This document shows positions 54,700 through 64,000 of a stretch of 64,000 nt of DNA, one piece after another. The stretch comes from Lamellibrachia columna. Lineage: Eukaryota > Annelida > Polychaeta > Sabellida > Siboglinidae. Made by a program: the position numbers and the translations under genes. Location of the stretch: positions 7,692,261-7,756,260 of the forward strand of contig OY759263.1 of the NCBI GenBank assembly GCA_963662155.1. The letters run 5' to 3'. The first letter of the stretch is position 1. Each line of letters starts with the position of its first letter. The notes below the pieces were generated by a model that did no database searches, had not been told where the DNA came from, and worked only from the letters and a program-made list of their open reading frames with translations.

Positions 54700-55165
54700 T
54701 ATCAAGGGGAGGCCAAGGGGGAGGCCAAGGGGAGGTCAAGGGGAGGCCAAGGGGGAGGCCAGGGGAAGGCCAGGGGAGGCCAAGGGGGAGGCCAAGGGGA
54801 GGCCAAGGGGAGGCCAAGGGGAGGCCAAGGGGAGGCCAAGGGGAGGCCAAGGGGAGGCCAAGGGGGAGGCCAAGGGGAGGCCAAGGGGGAGGCCAAGGGG
54901 AGGCCAAGGGGAGGCCAAGGGGAGGCCAAGGGGAGGCCAAGGGGGAGGCCAGGGGAAGGCCAGGGGGAGGCCAAGGGGAGGCCAAGGGGAGGCCAAGGGG
55001 AGGCCAAGGGGGAGGTCAGGGGAAGGCCAGGGGGGAGGCCAAGGGGAGGCCAAGGGGGAGGCCAGGGGAAGGCCAGGGGGAGGCCAAGGGAAGGCCAAGG
55101 GGGAGGCCAAGGGGGAGGCCATGGGAAGGCCAGGGGGGAGGCCAAGGGAAGGCAAAAGAGGGCCA
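54700..55165. repeat. GGGGAGGCCAA minisatellite, about 40 copies
   Basis: 11-12-bp GGGGAGGCCAA/GGGGGAGGCCAA units with GGGGAAGGCCA variants. Very G-rich on plus. Pro/Leu/Ala and Gly/Gln/Lys/Arg ORFs are artefacts. Confidence 0.95.
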
Positions 55166-55512
55166 AGCCTTGTCACCCATTAGTTTAACATGCTACCGTG
55201 TAGCGGAAAAATATCGGAACAAATAAAAAAGATTAAGCCAAGGGGGCACGGCTCAATGGCCTCCCCCTAAATACGCCACTGTAAGTATAGACCGAGAAGG
55301 CCCACGGGGGGAGGGCCTTGTCGAAGCACTGCTACAATCTTCACATCATCAGGTCTCTGTCACTAACGGTTTTCACAAAACAAGTAGAGTGTACTACAAT
55401 TCATTCGGCACTAAGTTTTCAAAAATAAATGTTTTGCGCGAAGAAATGTTTATTTATATTTCACAAAACATACCGGCGTGTGACCGGATTGCGCCTATAG
55501 TTTATCATTAAT
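55166..55512. other. No gene recognised
   Basis: Spacer between two purine-rich arrays; GGAGG-CC and CCTCCCCCTAAATACGCC near 55259 resemble the end of the array inverted. Confidence 0.45.
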
Positions 55513-55672
55513 ATGAGGGGAGAAGAAGGGGAGAAGAAGGGGAGAAGAAGGGGAGAAGAAGGGGAGAAGAAGGGGCGAAGAAGGGGAGAAGAAGGGGCGA
55601 AGAAGGGGAGAAGAAGGGGAGAAGAAGGGGAGAAGAAGGGGAGAAGAAGGGGAGAAGAAGGGGAGAAGAAGG
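55513..55672. repeat. GGGGAGAAGAA purine minisatellite, about 14 copies
   Basis: 11-bp GGGGAGAAGAA units; apart from two GGGGCGAAGAA copies the plus strand is entirely purine over about 160 bp. Confidence 0.95.
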
Positions 55673-56047
55673 GAAGTGAAGAATGTGCGCAGTCATCACT
55701 TCACTTTCAAATCGAGATAAAGTACTGAGTAAAAATTGAGGGGTGTCAAGTTTTGTGATTTTTTTTTTTTTGGGGGGGGGTAGAAACTGTATATCACTGC
55801 CTAGGGTTTAGACTGTATTAGAATACATCATATTTTATATATTACGCGTAGCTGTACTGAATATTTAGGACACTTGATCTACACTTATTTTAATATTAGC
55901 TTAACATGGTGTGAAACGATTTGATTTGTCATTATTTACTTAAAAGTGCTCTATCAAGAACCAGCATTATTATTAATATAAGAATAATTACGAATATTGG
56001 GGTCTGACCCTACATCAATGGTGGTAAATATGGATACTTAAATGTGG
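55673..56047. other. Spacer upstream of the tRNA array
   Basis: Contains a T12/G9 run at about 55759-55781; otherwise no feature. Confidence 0.5.
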
Positions 56048-56120
56048 GTTTCCGTAGTGTAGTGGTTATCACGTTCGCCTAACACGCGAAAGGTCCTGGG
56101 TTCGAAACCCAGCGGAAACA
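56048..56120 (+). tRNA. tRNA-Val(AAC)
   Basis: 73-nt cloverleaf: acceptor GTTTCCG/CGGAAAC, anticodon stem TTCGC/GCGAA with loop CTAACAC (anticodon AAC), T-arm CTGGG-TTCGAAA-CCCAG, discriminator A. B box GGTTCGAAACC. T5 run follows. First gene of the Val/Ala array. Confidence 0.96.
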
Positions 56121-56838
56121 ACTATTTTTCTAACTCGGGATTTATTGGGTTGTTGCCATTAGAACTGTGGACAAAGACTTTCCCCTCTCTCGTGTGATAC
56201 ACTGGAGTCCAACCATGTTTTAGTGACTGGTACAGTGTATATTCTTCCATTAATTGCTGTAGTTAATGCTATGTCCACATAGTATAATGGTGTAAATGTA
56301 ACATAACTTTTTTACGGGTGGAGTTACTTCTGTTTTTGTCATATTTTATTTGTAGTTTATGCAGTTACGGTTACGACATAACTTTTTATTGTGGAAGATT
56401 TAGCACAGCAAAAAAAGAGTGAGTGTTATACTCCAAATAACACCACTCCAAACATGTGTCTATTTTGTTAAGATTCAAATTCACCAACCCTGACCCTGCT
56501 CTCTGATTCTGTCCTAAATTCTATCAGTGAAACATTGTAACATAATACAAATAGGAAATTCAGTCATTTGTGTTTTCCTGAGTGAAAACTAAATGTTTCT
56601 TCATTCAAATCCTTTACTTCGACGTATTTGAAGCCAAATAATCACAAAAAAAGCATCTCCTTGTCATTTCTCCAGTAGCCGTAACCCGTGACGTCATCTT
56701 GCGACTCCATTATATCGAGAAAACATTATGACGCAATGCCGCCATCTAACGGATTCTTCCGCTAAAACGTTTCAGTGTGCTGGCGTGTGCGCGTGTGCGC
56801 GTGTGTGCGTGTGTGTGCGCACTGATATGTAGGCGTGG

Positions 56839-56911
56839 GTTTCCGTAGTGTAGTGGTTATCACGTTCGCCTAACACGCGAAAGGTCCTGGGTTCGAAACC
56901 CAGCGGAAACA
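56839..56911 (+). tRNA. tRNA-Val(AAC)
   Basis: Identical to 56048-56120, 791 bp downstream, with T7 terminator. The three bases upstream (TGG) are shared; the immediate 3' flank differs. Confidence 0.96.
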
Positions 56912-57393
56912 ATTCTTTTTTTGTAGATTGTTTGCTCGCTGGTCGCCGGTAGAAGCGACATCTACGTCTTTGTCCTGAGCAGTCCCGTTTCTTTTAATTG
57001 TATAACAGAAAACTTCGCTCAAGTTTTAGGGGGAAAAATGGTCATCCAATTAAGATTTGTCACAGTGTAGTTTCCAGTGTAATGCTTACAATGTTGTAGT
57101 TGTATGTCTTCCGTATCACGTACAGACTTTCGATAACTCGATTACTCAATATCAACACTCTTGATTACGATGCAATGATGTTTTTAAATTGTGTCTTTGG
57201 TATCACGTACAAACTCACGGTAACTCTTGTCAAAGCCGTGGAATGCGTGTAAGGTTTGCTAGTTGAATTAGTTTATTTATTTATTTATTGTTATGCTGTT
57301 TTTTATAGAAACATCATAACTGGGGCTTGGAATGTGCTGCGAATTACCTAGTGTTAACTGTAGGTGAAACCGATGTAGATAAAGAAAAAAGAG

Positions 57394-57465
57394 TGCAGAT
57401 GCCGGGGATTGAACCCGGGGCCTTTCACATGCACAGCGAACGCTCTACCGCTGAGCTACATCCCC
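57394..57465 (-). tRNA. tRNA-Ala(TGC)-like, probable pseudogene
   Basis: Matches the other Ala genes except for two damaging changes: the acceptor 3' strand is CATCTGC, giving a G-G mismatch at the second pair, and the anticodon loop is TGTGCAT, so the universal U33 is G. A T6 run follows. Its first 14 bases (TGAGCTACATCCCC on plus) are repeated in tandem to 57507. Confidence 0.75.
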
Positions 57466-57507
57466 TGAGCTACATCCCCTGAGCTACATCCCCTGAGCTA
57501 CATCCCC
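57452..57507. repeat. 14-bp duplication of the tRNA 5' end, 4 copies
   Basis: TGAGCTACATCCCC, the complement of tRNA-Ala bases 1-14, occurs four times head to tail, the first copy being inside the tRNA-like sequence. Confidence 0.95.
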
Positions 57508-57744
57508 TCGTATTATTTCATGCATAAACGTCACGGTGACGACAGTTAGTATGACAATACATGCCTTTGTAATATGCCTGCCTGCGTGTGTGTCATTTGT
57601 GGGCGTGTGTGCGTGCAACACTATGCCTGTGTGTAAACATGGCAAGATTAAAGAACCCAGGGGCACTTTGTTTGAGCAGCCAAAAACGCTGTTGTGATCA
57701 CCAACGACAAAACTATCTGAAATCTGAACCAAAGCCAATTAAGG

Positions 57745-57790
57745 CCTCCTAACACTCGAAAGGGCCTGGGTTCGAAACCCCGCGGAAACA
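57745..57790 (+). pseudogene. tRNA-Val 3'-half relic
   Basis: CCTAACA, CGAAAGG, CTGGGTTCGAAACCC and GCGGAAACA match tRNA-Val from the anticodon loop to the end. The 5' half is missing. It sits where the array period predicts a Val gene. Confidence 0.8.
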
Positions 57791-58103
57791 ACTGTTTTTC
57801 TAACGCTCGATAATGGGCTCTGTTAGCTGGTTTTTGCCGTTCGACGTGTGGGCAAAGTCATTCTTCTCGTGGGATACGTGACTATAGTACATTGTATGTC
57901 TTTCTATTAATTGTTTTAGTTAATGTTGTTTCCACAGAGTTTAATGATGTAAATGTGACCGAACTTTGTTATTGCTGCTGGTGGAGATAGTTACTTCAGT
58001 CTTTCCTGTAGCTTATCTTGTAGTTTATGCAGTTACAGTTATAATATAATATTTGTACTGAAAATTGTGGAAGATGCAACAAAGCATAAAATAAAAAATA
58101 AAT

Positions 58104-58175
58104 TGGAGATGCCGGGGATTGAACCCGGGGCCTTTCACATGCAAAGCGAACGCTCTACCGCTGAGCTACATCCCC
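58104..58175 (-). tRNA. tRNA-Ala(TGC)
   Basis: Same 72-nt sequence as the intact Ala genes at 53580 and 54082, with G3-U70, anticodon TGC and a T6 terminator downstream on minus. Confidence 0.95.
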
Positions 58176-58264
58176 TTGTATGTTTCGTTGTTAAACGTCA
58201 CGGAGACAACATGCCTTTAAGTCTGATTTGTGTCAGAAATAATTAAATTGAATGATATGCCTGT

Positions 58265-58400
58265 GTGCGCGTAGGTGTAATGCGTGCGTGCGTACGTGCG
58301 TACGTGCGCGCGTCCATGTACGCGGGTGTGCATACGTGCTGGCATGCGTGTAGGCATGCGACTGTGCGTTCGCGTGTGCAAGCGTGCTTGCATCGGGCAT
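58265..58400. repeat. Degenerate GTGCGTGC/GCATGCGT-rich stretch
   Basis: Loose alternating purine-pyrimidine sequence. A shorter GCCTGCGTGTGTGTC-type stretch occupies the matching place in the previous array unit. Confidence 0.7.
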
Positions 58401-58523
58401 GCATACGTACATGTTTATAAGTACGTTGTTGTAATCACTAATGACAAAACTGTGAAATTTGAACCAACGCCAATCAAGCCCGAACAATTAAAAAGTAATC
58501 AATTAAACAAAAACGAACAGCAA

Positions 58524-58596
58524 GTTTCCGTAGTGTAGTGTTAATCACGTTCGCCTAACACGCCAAAGGTCCTGGGTTCGAAACCCAGCGAAAACA
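58524..58596 (+). pseudogene. tRNA-Val(AAC)-like, probable pseudogene
   Basis: Full length, but the D-loop GTGGTTA is changed to GTGTTAA, the anticodon stem TTCGC/GCCAA has a mismatch, and the acceptor 3' strand CGAAAAC mispairs once with GTTTCCG. The B box is intact and a T5 run follows. Confidence 0.75.
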
Positions 58597-58914
58597 ACTA
58601 TTTTTCTAAAGCGCAAACTGAGCTGTCTTGTTGCTAGTAGCATAGTATTTCCCCACCCAAGTAGTTTTGTGGTTCCTTTGATGCATTGTAGTCGTATCGG
58701 ACAGATATGACAATTATATTAGTTGTTGCCATTGTTAGTGTTAGTTCAACAGAGGTTAGCAATGTAAATGTAGCCGTTCTTTGTTACGGCTCTTGCTGGT
58801 AATGCGGGTATTTCTTCTGTACCTGTAGTATGTGCTGCAATTAAGTCGGTAACACCACTTTTTACAATAACAGTTGTTGAAAATGTAACAAAACATGAAA
58901 TGATAAAAAGTTAC

Positions 58915-58986
58915 AGGAGATGCCGGGGATTGAACCCGGGGCCTTTCACATGCAAAGCGAACGCTCTACTGCTGAGCTACCTCCGT
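58915..58986 (-). pseudogene. tRNA-Ala(TGC)-like, probable pseudogene
   Basis: Anticodon arm and T-arm match tRNA-Ala, but the 5' strand of the acceptor stem is altered (the plus strand ends CTACCTCCGT instead of CTACATCCCC), the D-loop has GCAG for GCGG, and the discriminator differs. Confidence 0.75.
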
Positions 58987-59695
58987 TTGCATATCAGAGA
59001 GACCAAACACCAGTAAGGCAAAATATAACAATTACAATAATTATTATAATAATAATGAAAGCCCTTCATCTAAATAAGATCTGGATATACAACATAATAT
59101 GCAGTGGGCAGTGTGACGAGAAGCTGTGAATGCATAAAGGTTTCAGCTACTGCTTTCTGATTTAAGCGAGATGCGTCCTACTTCACTTCATTTAACATTT
59201 AAGGCCGCCATCCAGTGAGTGCCCATCATTTGTTGGAGTTAATGCTTGCACTTGCCAACTCTGTACGACACACTGGCCGCGGTGTGTGGCACCATTTGTA
59301 GCTTCTTGATAATGTACCCGGCAACCCAGTCAATAGAGCACTACAATAGTTAATATGACTGCACTAGAGCATGAATCAGCTGCTCTGCTCTCAGGTGATC
59401 GAGATACATCCTTACTTCCTGAGTTTATAAAGTTCCGCTTACACCGCCCGACATTTCGTCGTGATATGTTTTTCCATCGACATGTCCTTATCAAAGCCGT
59501 AACGACATTCTACTACATTTGAATCGTTAAACTCTGTATAAAGAACACAAAAGATTGCAACAGCTTATGGACGATTGTAATTGTCACCCCTGTCCGAAGA
59601 CAAAATATTTTTCTTAATACGACGGCGACGTATCAAAAGAATCATAAACCATCCTGGGTGAAGAGAAAGACAATATCCAAATATGGACGCTACGA
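58987..59695. other. No gene recognised
   Basis: Unique-looking sequence beyond the last tRNA relic; a few TAATAATTAT motifs at 59030-59056. Confidence 0.5.
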
Positions 59696-59767
59696 ACAGC
59701 AGCGAGCAACAACATACAAACAGCAGCGAGCAACAACATACAAACAGCAGCGAGCAACAACTTACAA
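59696..59767. repeat. 24-bp repeat, 3 copies
   Basis: ACAGCAGCGAGCAACAACAT plus ACAA; third copy has CTTACAA. Confidence 0.9.
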
Positions 59768-60807
59768 ACGTTTCCGCAGGGTTTCGAGCGTGACAGCCAC
59801 TTTACTACGGAAACTCCCTTAGATACGTATTGTGTGTTGTTTAGTACCGTTTGTGTGGTAACTTAGGCTTGCAAACATCCAGCAAGTCGACGTCTATTCC
59901 TCATTCTGGTAAAAGCTGGCATTGGCATCGCAGGATATTACTCGCATGTACAATGGTTCATTAGTTCTAAATCATTCGACAGGTGGCAGCATCTTCCTTG
60001 AGAATAGCCGTACAGTACCACTATACAACTACAGTGTGTAACTGTAGTACAGTGAGTGTAAAACAATATTACATACTACCTAACAACTGTTTTAAAGGCC
60101 TAAATTCCCGGCTTTCTCTAGATGTTATTTAATTAACGCATATGGATTGCATTTGGGTACACGATTAATTTGTATCACATGTAAACATAGACGCATACAA
60201 ATGGTACGTCGTATAGAGGCACAATGCCACGATTGATCTTTATAGATACAAATGAACATATTGGTTATCACGACAATCGCAATACGACATGCATTCATTG
60301 CAAAACAGTGAAATCGGCATTGCAATAATGAAAACGGGACAGCAATTATATAATCTGCCTCTCCGAGAGAAGCGTTCTGACTGCCGGCAAAGCGGCTGAG
60401 AAACAAATGAGGCGCTATCGCCAACGCCGGAATACAGACCCGGTTAGATGGGCAAAATTCATACAAATCATGCACTCTAACAAGAGACGATGTCAAAGGT
60501 ATTACAGGTAGGCAAAGCGACGTGTTTGCCAATCGCAACATCACACCGGAAGCTATGGGCCATGTTACGGACCGTCGTAACATCGACAGTGTGATTAATG
60601 AGACCTCATCTTCCTCCAGTTAAATACCTTTCTCCAGCCAGGAATCAGAAGACCCGACACGTCTTTCGACACACATCCACTGATAGCGCGGCCGACCAAA
60701 CGTTTATCGGCACAATCTCCCAACCAGTGGCGCCACATAGTGAATGTAATGTAAATCACGATTTCACCACTGCCACAACTTACTTAAACATCATATGATG
60801 GCAGTGA
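59768..60807. other. No gene recognised; one 152-codon ORF of unknown value
   Basis: The minus ORF 60125-60583 (MLRRSVTWPIASGVML start) contains many Cys and Ile but no motif I know, and no splice context. I leave it uncalled. Confidence 0.4.
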
Positions 60808-61605
60808 AAAAACGCTAACCAGGAGACACGCCAACACGAACCAATCAGATGATGTCACCTCACGGTAACAGATGATGTCACCTCACGGTAACAACAGATT
60901 ATGTCACCTCACGGTAACAGATGGTGTCACCTCACGGTGAGAGATGATGTCCCCTCAAGGTAACAGATGATGTCACCTCAAGGTAATAGATGATGTCAAA
61001 TCACGGTAAGAGATGATGTCCCCTCAAGGTAACAGATGATGTCACCTCACGGTAACAGATAAAAAACGCTGACCAGGAGACTAAGCGCCAACACGAACCA
61101 ATCAGATGATGTCACCTCACGGTAACAGATGATGTCACCTCACGGTAACAGATGATGTCACCTCATGGTAAGAGATGATGTCACCTCAAGGTAATAGATG
61201 ATGTCAAATCACGGTAAGAGATGATGTCACCTCAAGGTAACAGATGATGTCACCTCATGATAACAGCTAAAAACGCTGACCAGGAGACTAAGCACCAACA
61301 CGAACCAATCAGATGATGTCACCTCACGGTAACAGATTATGTCACCTCACGGTAACAAATGGTGTCACCTCAAGGTAAGAGATGATGTCACCTCACGGTA
61401 AGAGATGATGTCACCTCACGGTAACAGCTAAAAAACGCTGACCAGGAGACTAAGCGCCAACACGAACCAATTAGATGATGTCACCTCACGGTAACAGACG
61501 ATGTCACCTCACGGTAACAGATGATGTCACCTCACGGTAACAGATGGTGTCACCTCAAGGTAACAGATGATGTCACCTCACGGTAAGAGATGATGTCACC
61601 TCCCT
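60808..61605. repeat. 23-bp minisatellite in a composite higher-order repeat
   Basis: AGATGATGTCACCTCACGGT plus AAC units (with CTCAAGG, AAATCACGG and GGTAAGAG variants) are grouped in four blocks. Each block starts with a separate segment AAAACGCTGACCAGGAGACT and ACACGAACCAATCAG at about 60811, 61061, 61268 and 61431. Higher-order period is about 165-250 bp. Confidence 0.9.
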
Positions 61606-61840
61606 TTGAATAATCGTGTTTATTTAATAAAGGGCGTCCGTCCTTCGACGACTCTGGAGAGAGATCGACTGTTAGTAGGCAACACGTGTCTGACTTCTGT
61701 CCCATGTTATTCTTCCGCCATATAACTATCGATTGAGCGTTAATGCTGGGCGTAGACCGCAATTTTGTGTACTTCTTTCGTTTCCGTAGGGCCTATGCCG
61801 CAGTTCCATTACCTCAATTATTTCGTGTACAATAACCTTT

Positions 61841-63472
61841 AAGTGTAGGACTCGGACCGCAACACCCCACACATTCACTGTGTCGGCCGTTAGTATAGGA
61901 CTCGGACGACAACAACCACACACATTCACTGTGTCGGCCGTTAGTATAGGACTTGGAGCACAACATCCACACATTCACTGTGTCGGCCGTTAGTATAGGT
62001 CTTGGACTACAACAACCACAACGTTCACTGTGTCGGCCGTTAGTATAGGACTCGGACGACAACAACCACACACATTCACTGTGTCGGCCGTTAGTATAGG
62101 ACTTGGACAACAACATCCACAACGTTCACTGTGTCGGCCGTTAGTATAGGACTTGGACTACAACAACCACACACATTCACTGTGTTGGCCGTTAGTATAG
62201 GACTCGGACTACAACAACCACACACATTCACTGTGTCGGCCGTTAGTATAGGACTTGGACCACAACATCCACAACATTCACTGTGTCGGCCGTTAGTATA
62301 GGACTTGGACAACAACACCCACACACATTCACTGTGTCGGCCGTTAGTATAGGACTCGGACTACAACAATCACACACATTCACTGTGTCGGCCGTTAGTA
62401 TAGGACTTGGACCACAACATCCACAACATTCACTGTGTCGGCCGTTAGTATAGGACTCGGACCACAACAACCACACACATTCACTGTGTCGGCCATTAGT
62501 ATAGGACTTGGACCACAACACCCACAACATTCACTGTGTCGGCCGTTAGTATAGGACTTGGACCACAACACCCACAACATTCACTGTGTCGGCCGTTAGT
62601 ATAGGACTCGGACCACAACAACCACACACATTCAATGTGTCGGCCGTTAGTATAGGACTCGGACCACAACACCCACACACATTCAATGTGTCGGCCGTTA
62701 GTATAGGACTCGGACCACAACAACCACACACATTCAATGTGTCGGCCGTTAGTATAGGACTCGGACCACAACACCCACACACATTCAATGTGTCGGCCGT
62801 TAGTGTAGGACTCGGACCACAACACCCACACACATTCACTGTGTCGGCCGTTAGTGTAGGACTTGGACCACGACACCCACACACATTCAATATGTCGGCC
62901 TTTAGTGTAGGACTTGGACCACAACACCCACACACATTCAATGTGTCGGCCTTTAGTGTAGGACTTGGACCACAACACCCACACACATTCAATGTGTCGG
63001 CCGTTAGTGTAGGACTTGGACCACAACACCCACAACATTCAATGTGTCGGCCTTTAGTGTAGGACTTGGACCACAACACCCACACACATTCAATGTGTCG
63101 GTATTTAGTGTAGGACTTGGACCACAACACCCACACACATTCAATGTGTCGGCCGTTAGTGTAGGACTTGGACCACAACATTCAATGTGTCGGCCTTTAG
63201 TGTAGGACTTGGACCACAACACCCACACACATTCAATGTGTCGGCCGTTAGTGTAGGACTTGGATCACAACACCCACACACATTCACTGTGTCGGCCGTT
63301 AGTGTAGGACTTGGATCACAACACCCACACACATTCAATGTGTCGGCCGTTAGTGTAGGACTTGGATCACAACACCCACACACATTCAATGTGTAGGCCG
63401 TTAGTGTAGGACTTGGATTACAACACCCACACACATTCAATGTGTCGGCCTTTAGAGTAGGACTTGGACCAA
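61841..63472. repeat. 51-bp minisatellite, about 32 copies, two subfamilies
   Basis: TTCACTGTGTCGGCCGTTAG plus about 31 bp including TATAGGACTCGGACCACAAC. Left of about 62625 the units read TTCACTGTGT; from there on mostly TTCAATGTGT, and from about 62800 also TAGTGTAGG for TAGTATAGG. Unit length varies from about 48 to 51, with one shorter copy at about 63170. ORFs with a Cys-Gly-Cys-Cys-x-Pro-Ser-Pro motif on the minus strand are artefacts of 17 codons per unit. Confidence 0.95.
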
Positions 63473-64000
63473 AATTTATTCCACGTATTTACGTTTCATC
63501 CATTTCTGAAACCACGAATGGCGACTACATCTTCACGCTGTCTTTTCTCGTGTCCATACTTCGGATCCATACTTGGTATCAATACTTCGTAAACATACGG
63601 TTTACTCAAAAGAGAGTAACTATATTACGTGAAAATAAATAATGCTGTTGATTGTGGTGTGATCACCATTGTCTGTCCGCTATTATCAACGTTTTCGAAA
63701 CGAGTGTTTCACATATGGCACAAGAAGAACCGAATTGGGAAGCATCTTAACCGCAGCCGTATTGAGTCATACATAATGATAATTTTTTTCGCCATTTTGA
63801 AGAGCCACGAACTAGAAATTTGTTACAAAGTGACTTACTCCACATATTGAACATACGCTAAGTCCAAGCTGCGGGCTAATTGTTTATGCGTCTGTGCTTA
63901 TTGTTTATGCGTTTCCTAACTTTTTATTTACGGGTACATTTTGCCTAGTGCACGCATTGTATTACATTAACTACTATCACATGGATGTAAATACAGCAAC
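63473..64000. other. No gene recognised
   Basis: AT-rich right edge of the window. A short GCTAATTGTTTATGCG and GCTTATTGTTTATGCG duplication lies at about 63874-63912. Confidence 0.5.

Noticed and set aside
60125..60583. 152-codon minus-strand ORF with many cysteines
   Set aside because: No domain or signal pattern; length is within chance expectation for this amount of DNA.
61814..63440. Cys-rich Cys-Gly-Cys-Cys-x-Pro-Ser-Pro repeat protein on the minus strand, like a secreted cysteine-rich peptide
   Set aside because: Seventeen codons equal the 51-bp unit, frames switch between units of different length, and there is no signal peptide.

Overview
The window is metazoan nuclear DNA. It has spliceosomal introns, Pol III tRNA genes with T-run terminators, CR1/L2-type LINEs, hAT-like and Mutator-like DNA transposons, a tRNA-derived SINE, and an extreme load of mini- and microsatellites. 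No operons or bacterial signals are present. An invertebrate, probably marine (a lancelet-like or lophotrochozoan-like genome), is my best guess from repeat style alone; I cannot name the species.

Layout: 0-4 kb is a decayed CR1-type LINE split by a small hAT-like element. 4-5.8 kb is a Mutator-like element with a truncated FLYWCH/MULE transposase, inserted at a 30-bp minisatellite. 7-10 kb holds 3' fragments of other LINEs, one hosting a G-rich 8-bp array. 10-20 kb is dominated by minisatellites (46, 66, 60, 38 and 16 bp), ending in a tRNA-derived SINE. 22-25 kb is a local duplication/inversion containing 18-bp arrays and (CTCA)n/(CCCA)n. 25.4-28.5 kb holds two GGGCC-rich hAT-like elements. 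31.5 kb has one isolated candidate exon on the minus strand. 32.9-36.2 kb is a second, better-preserved LINE on the minus strand with a zinc-finger ORF1.

The only confident protein-coding gene spans 38.5-52.9 kb on the plus strand. I assembled 13 coding exons from splice sites and phase. They join without a frame break into 630 residues: signal peptide, four Ig domains each built from two exons, a Ser/Thr-rich stalk, one transmembrane helix and an acidic tail ending in a PDZ-ligand-like Glu-Ser-Ile-Val. The Ig domains most resemble Ig1-4 of the L1CAM/neuroglian family, which is also the layout of insect hemolin. No fibronectin type III domain or ankyrin-binding FIGQY motif is present. Its introns contain minisatellites, a LINE fragment and two antisense ORFs.

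53.5-59 kb is a tRNA region: an inverted pair of tRNA-Ala(TGC) genes in AT repeats, then a tandem array of roughly 0.8-kb units with tRNA-Val(AAC) on plus and tRNA-Ala(TGC) on minus, decaying at its right end. 60.8-63.5 kb is two more minisatellite blocks (a 23-bp unit in a higher-order arrangement, and a 51-bp unit). The very long ORFs over tandem arrays are by-products of repeat periods without stop codons and are not called as genes.
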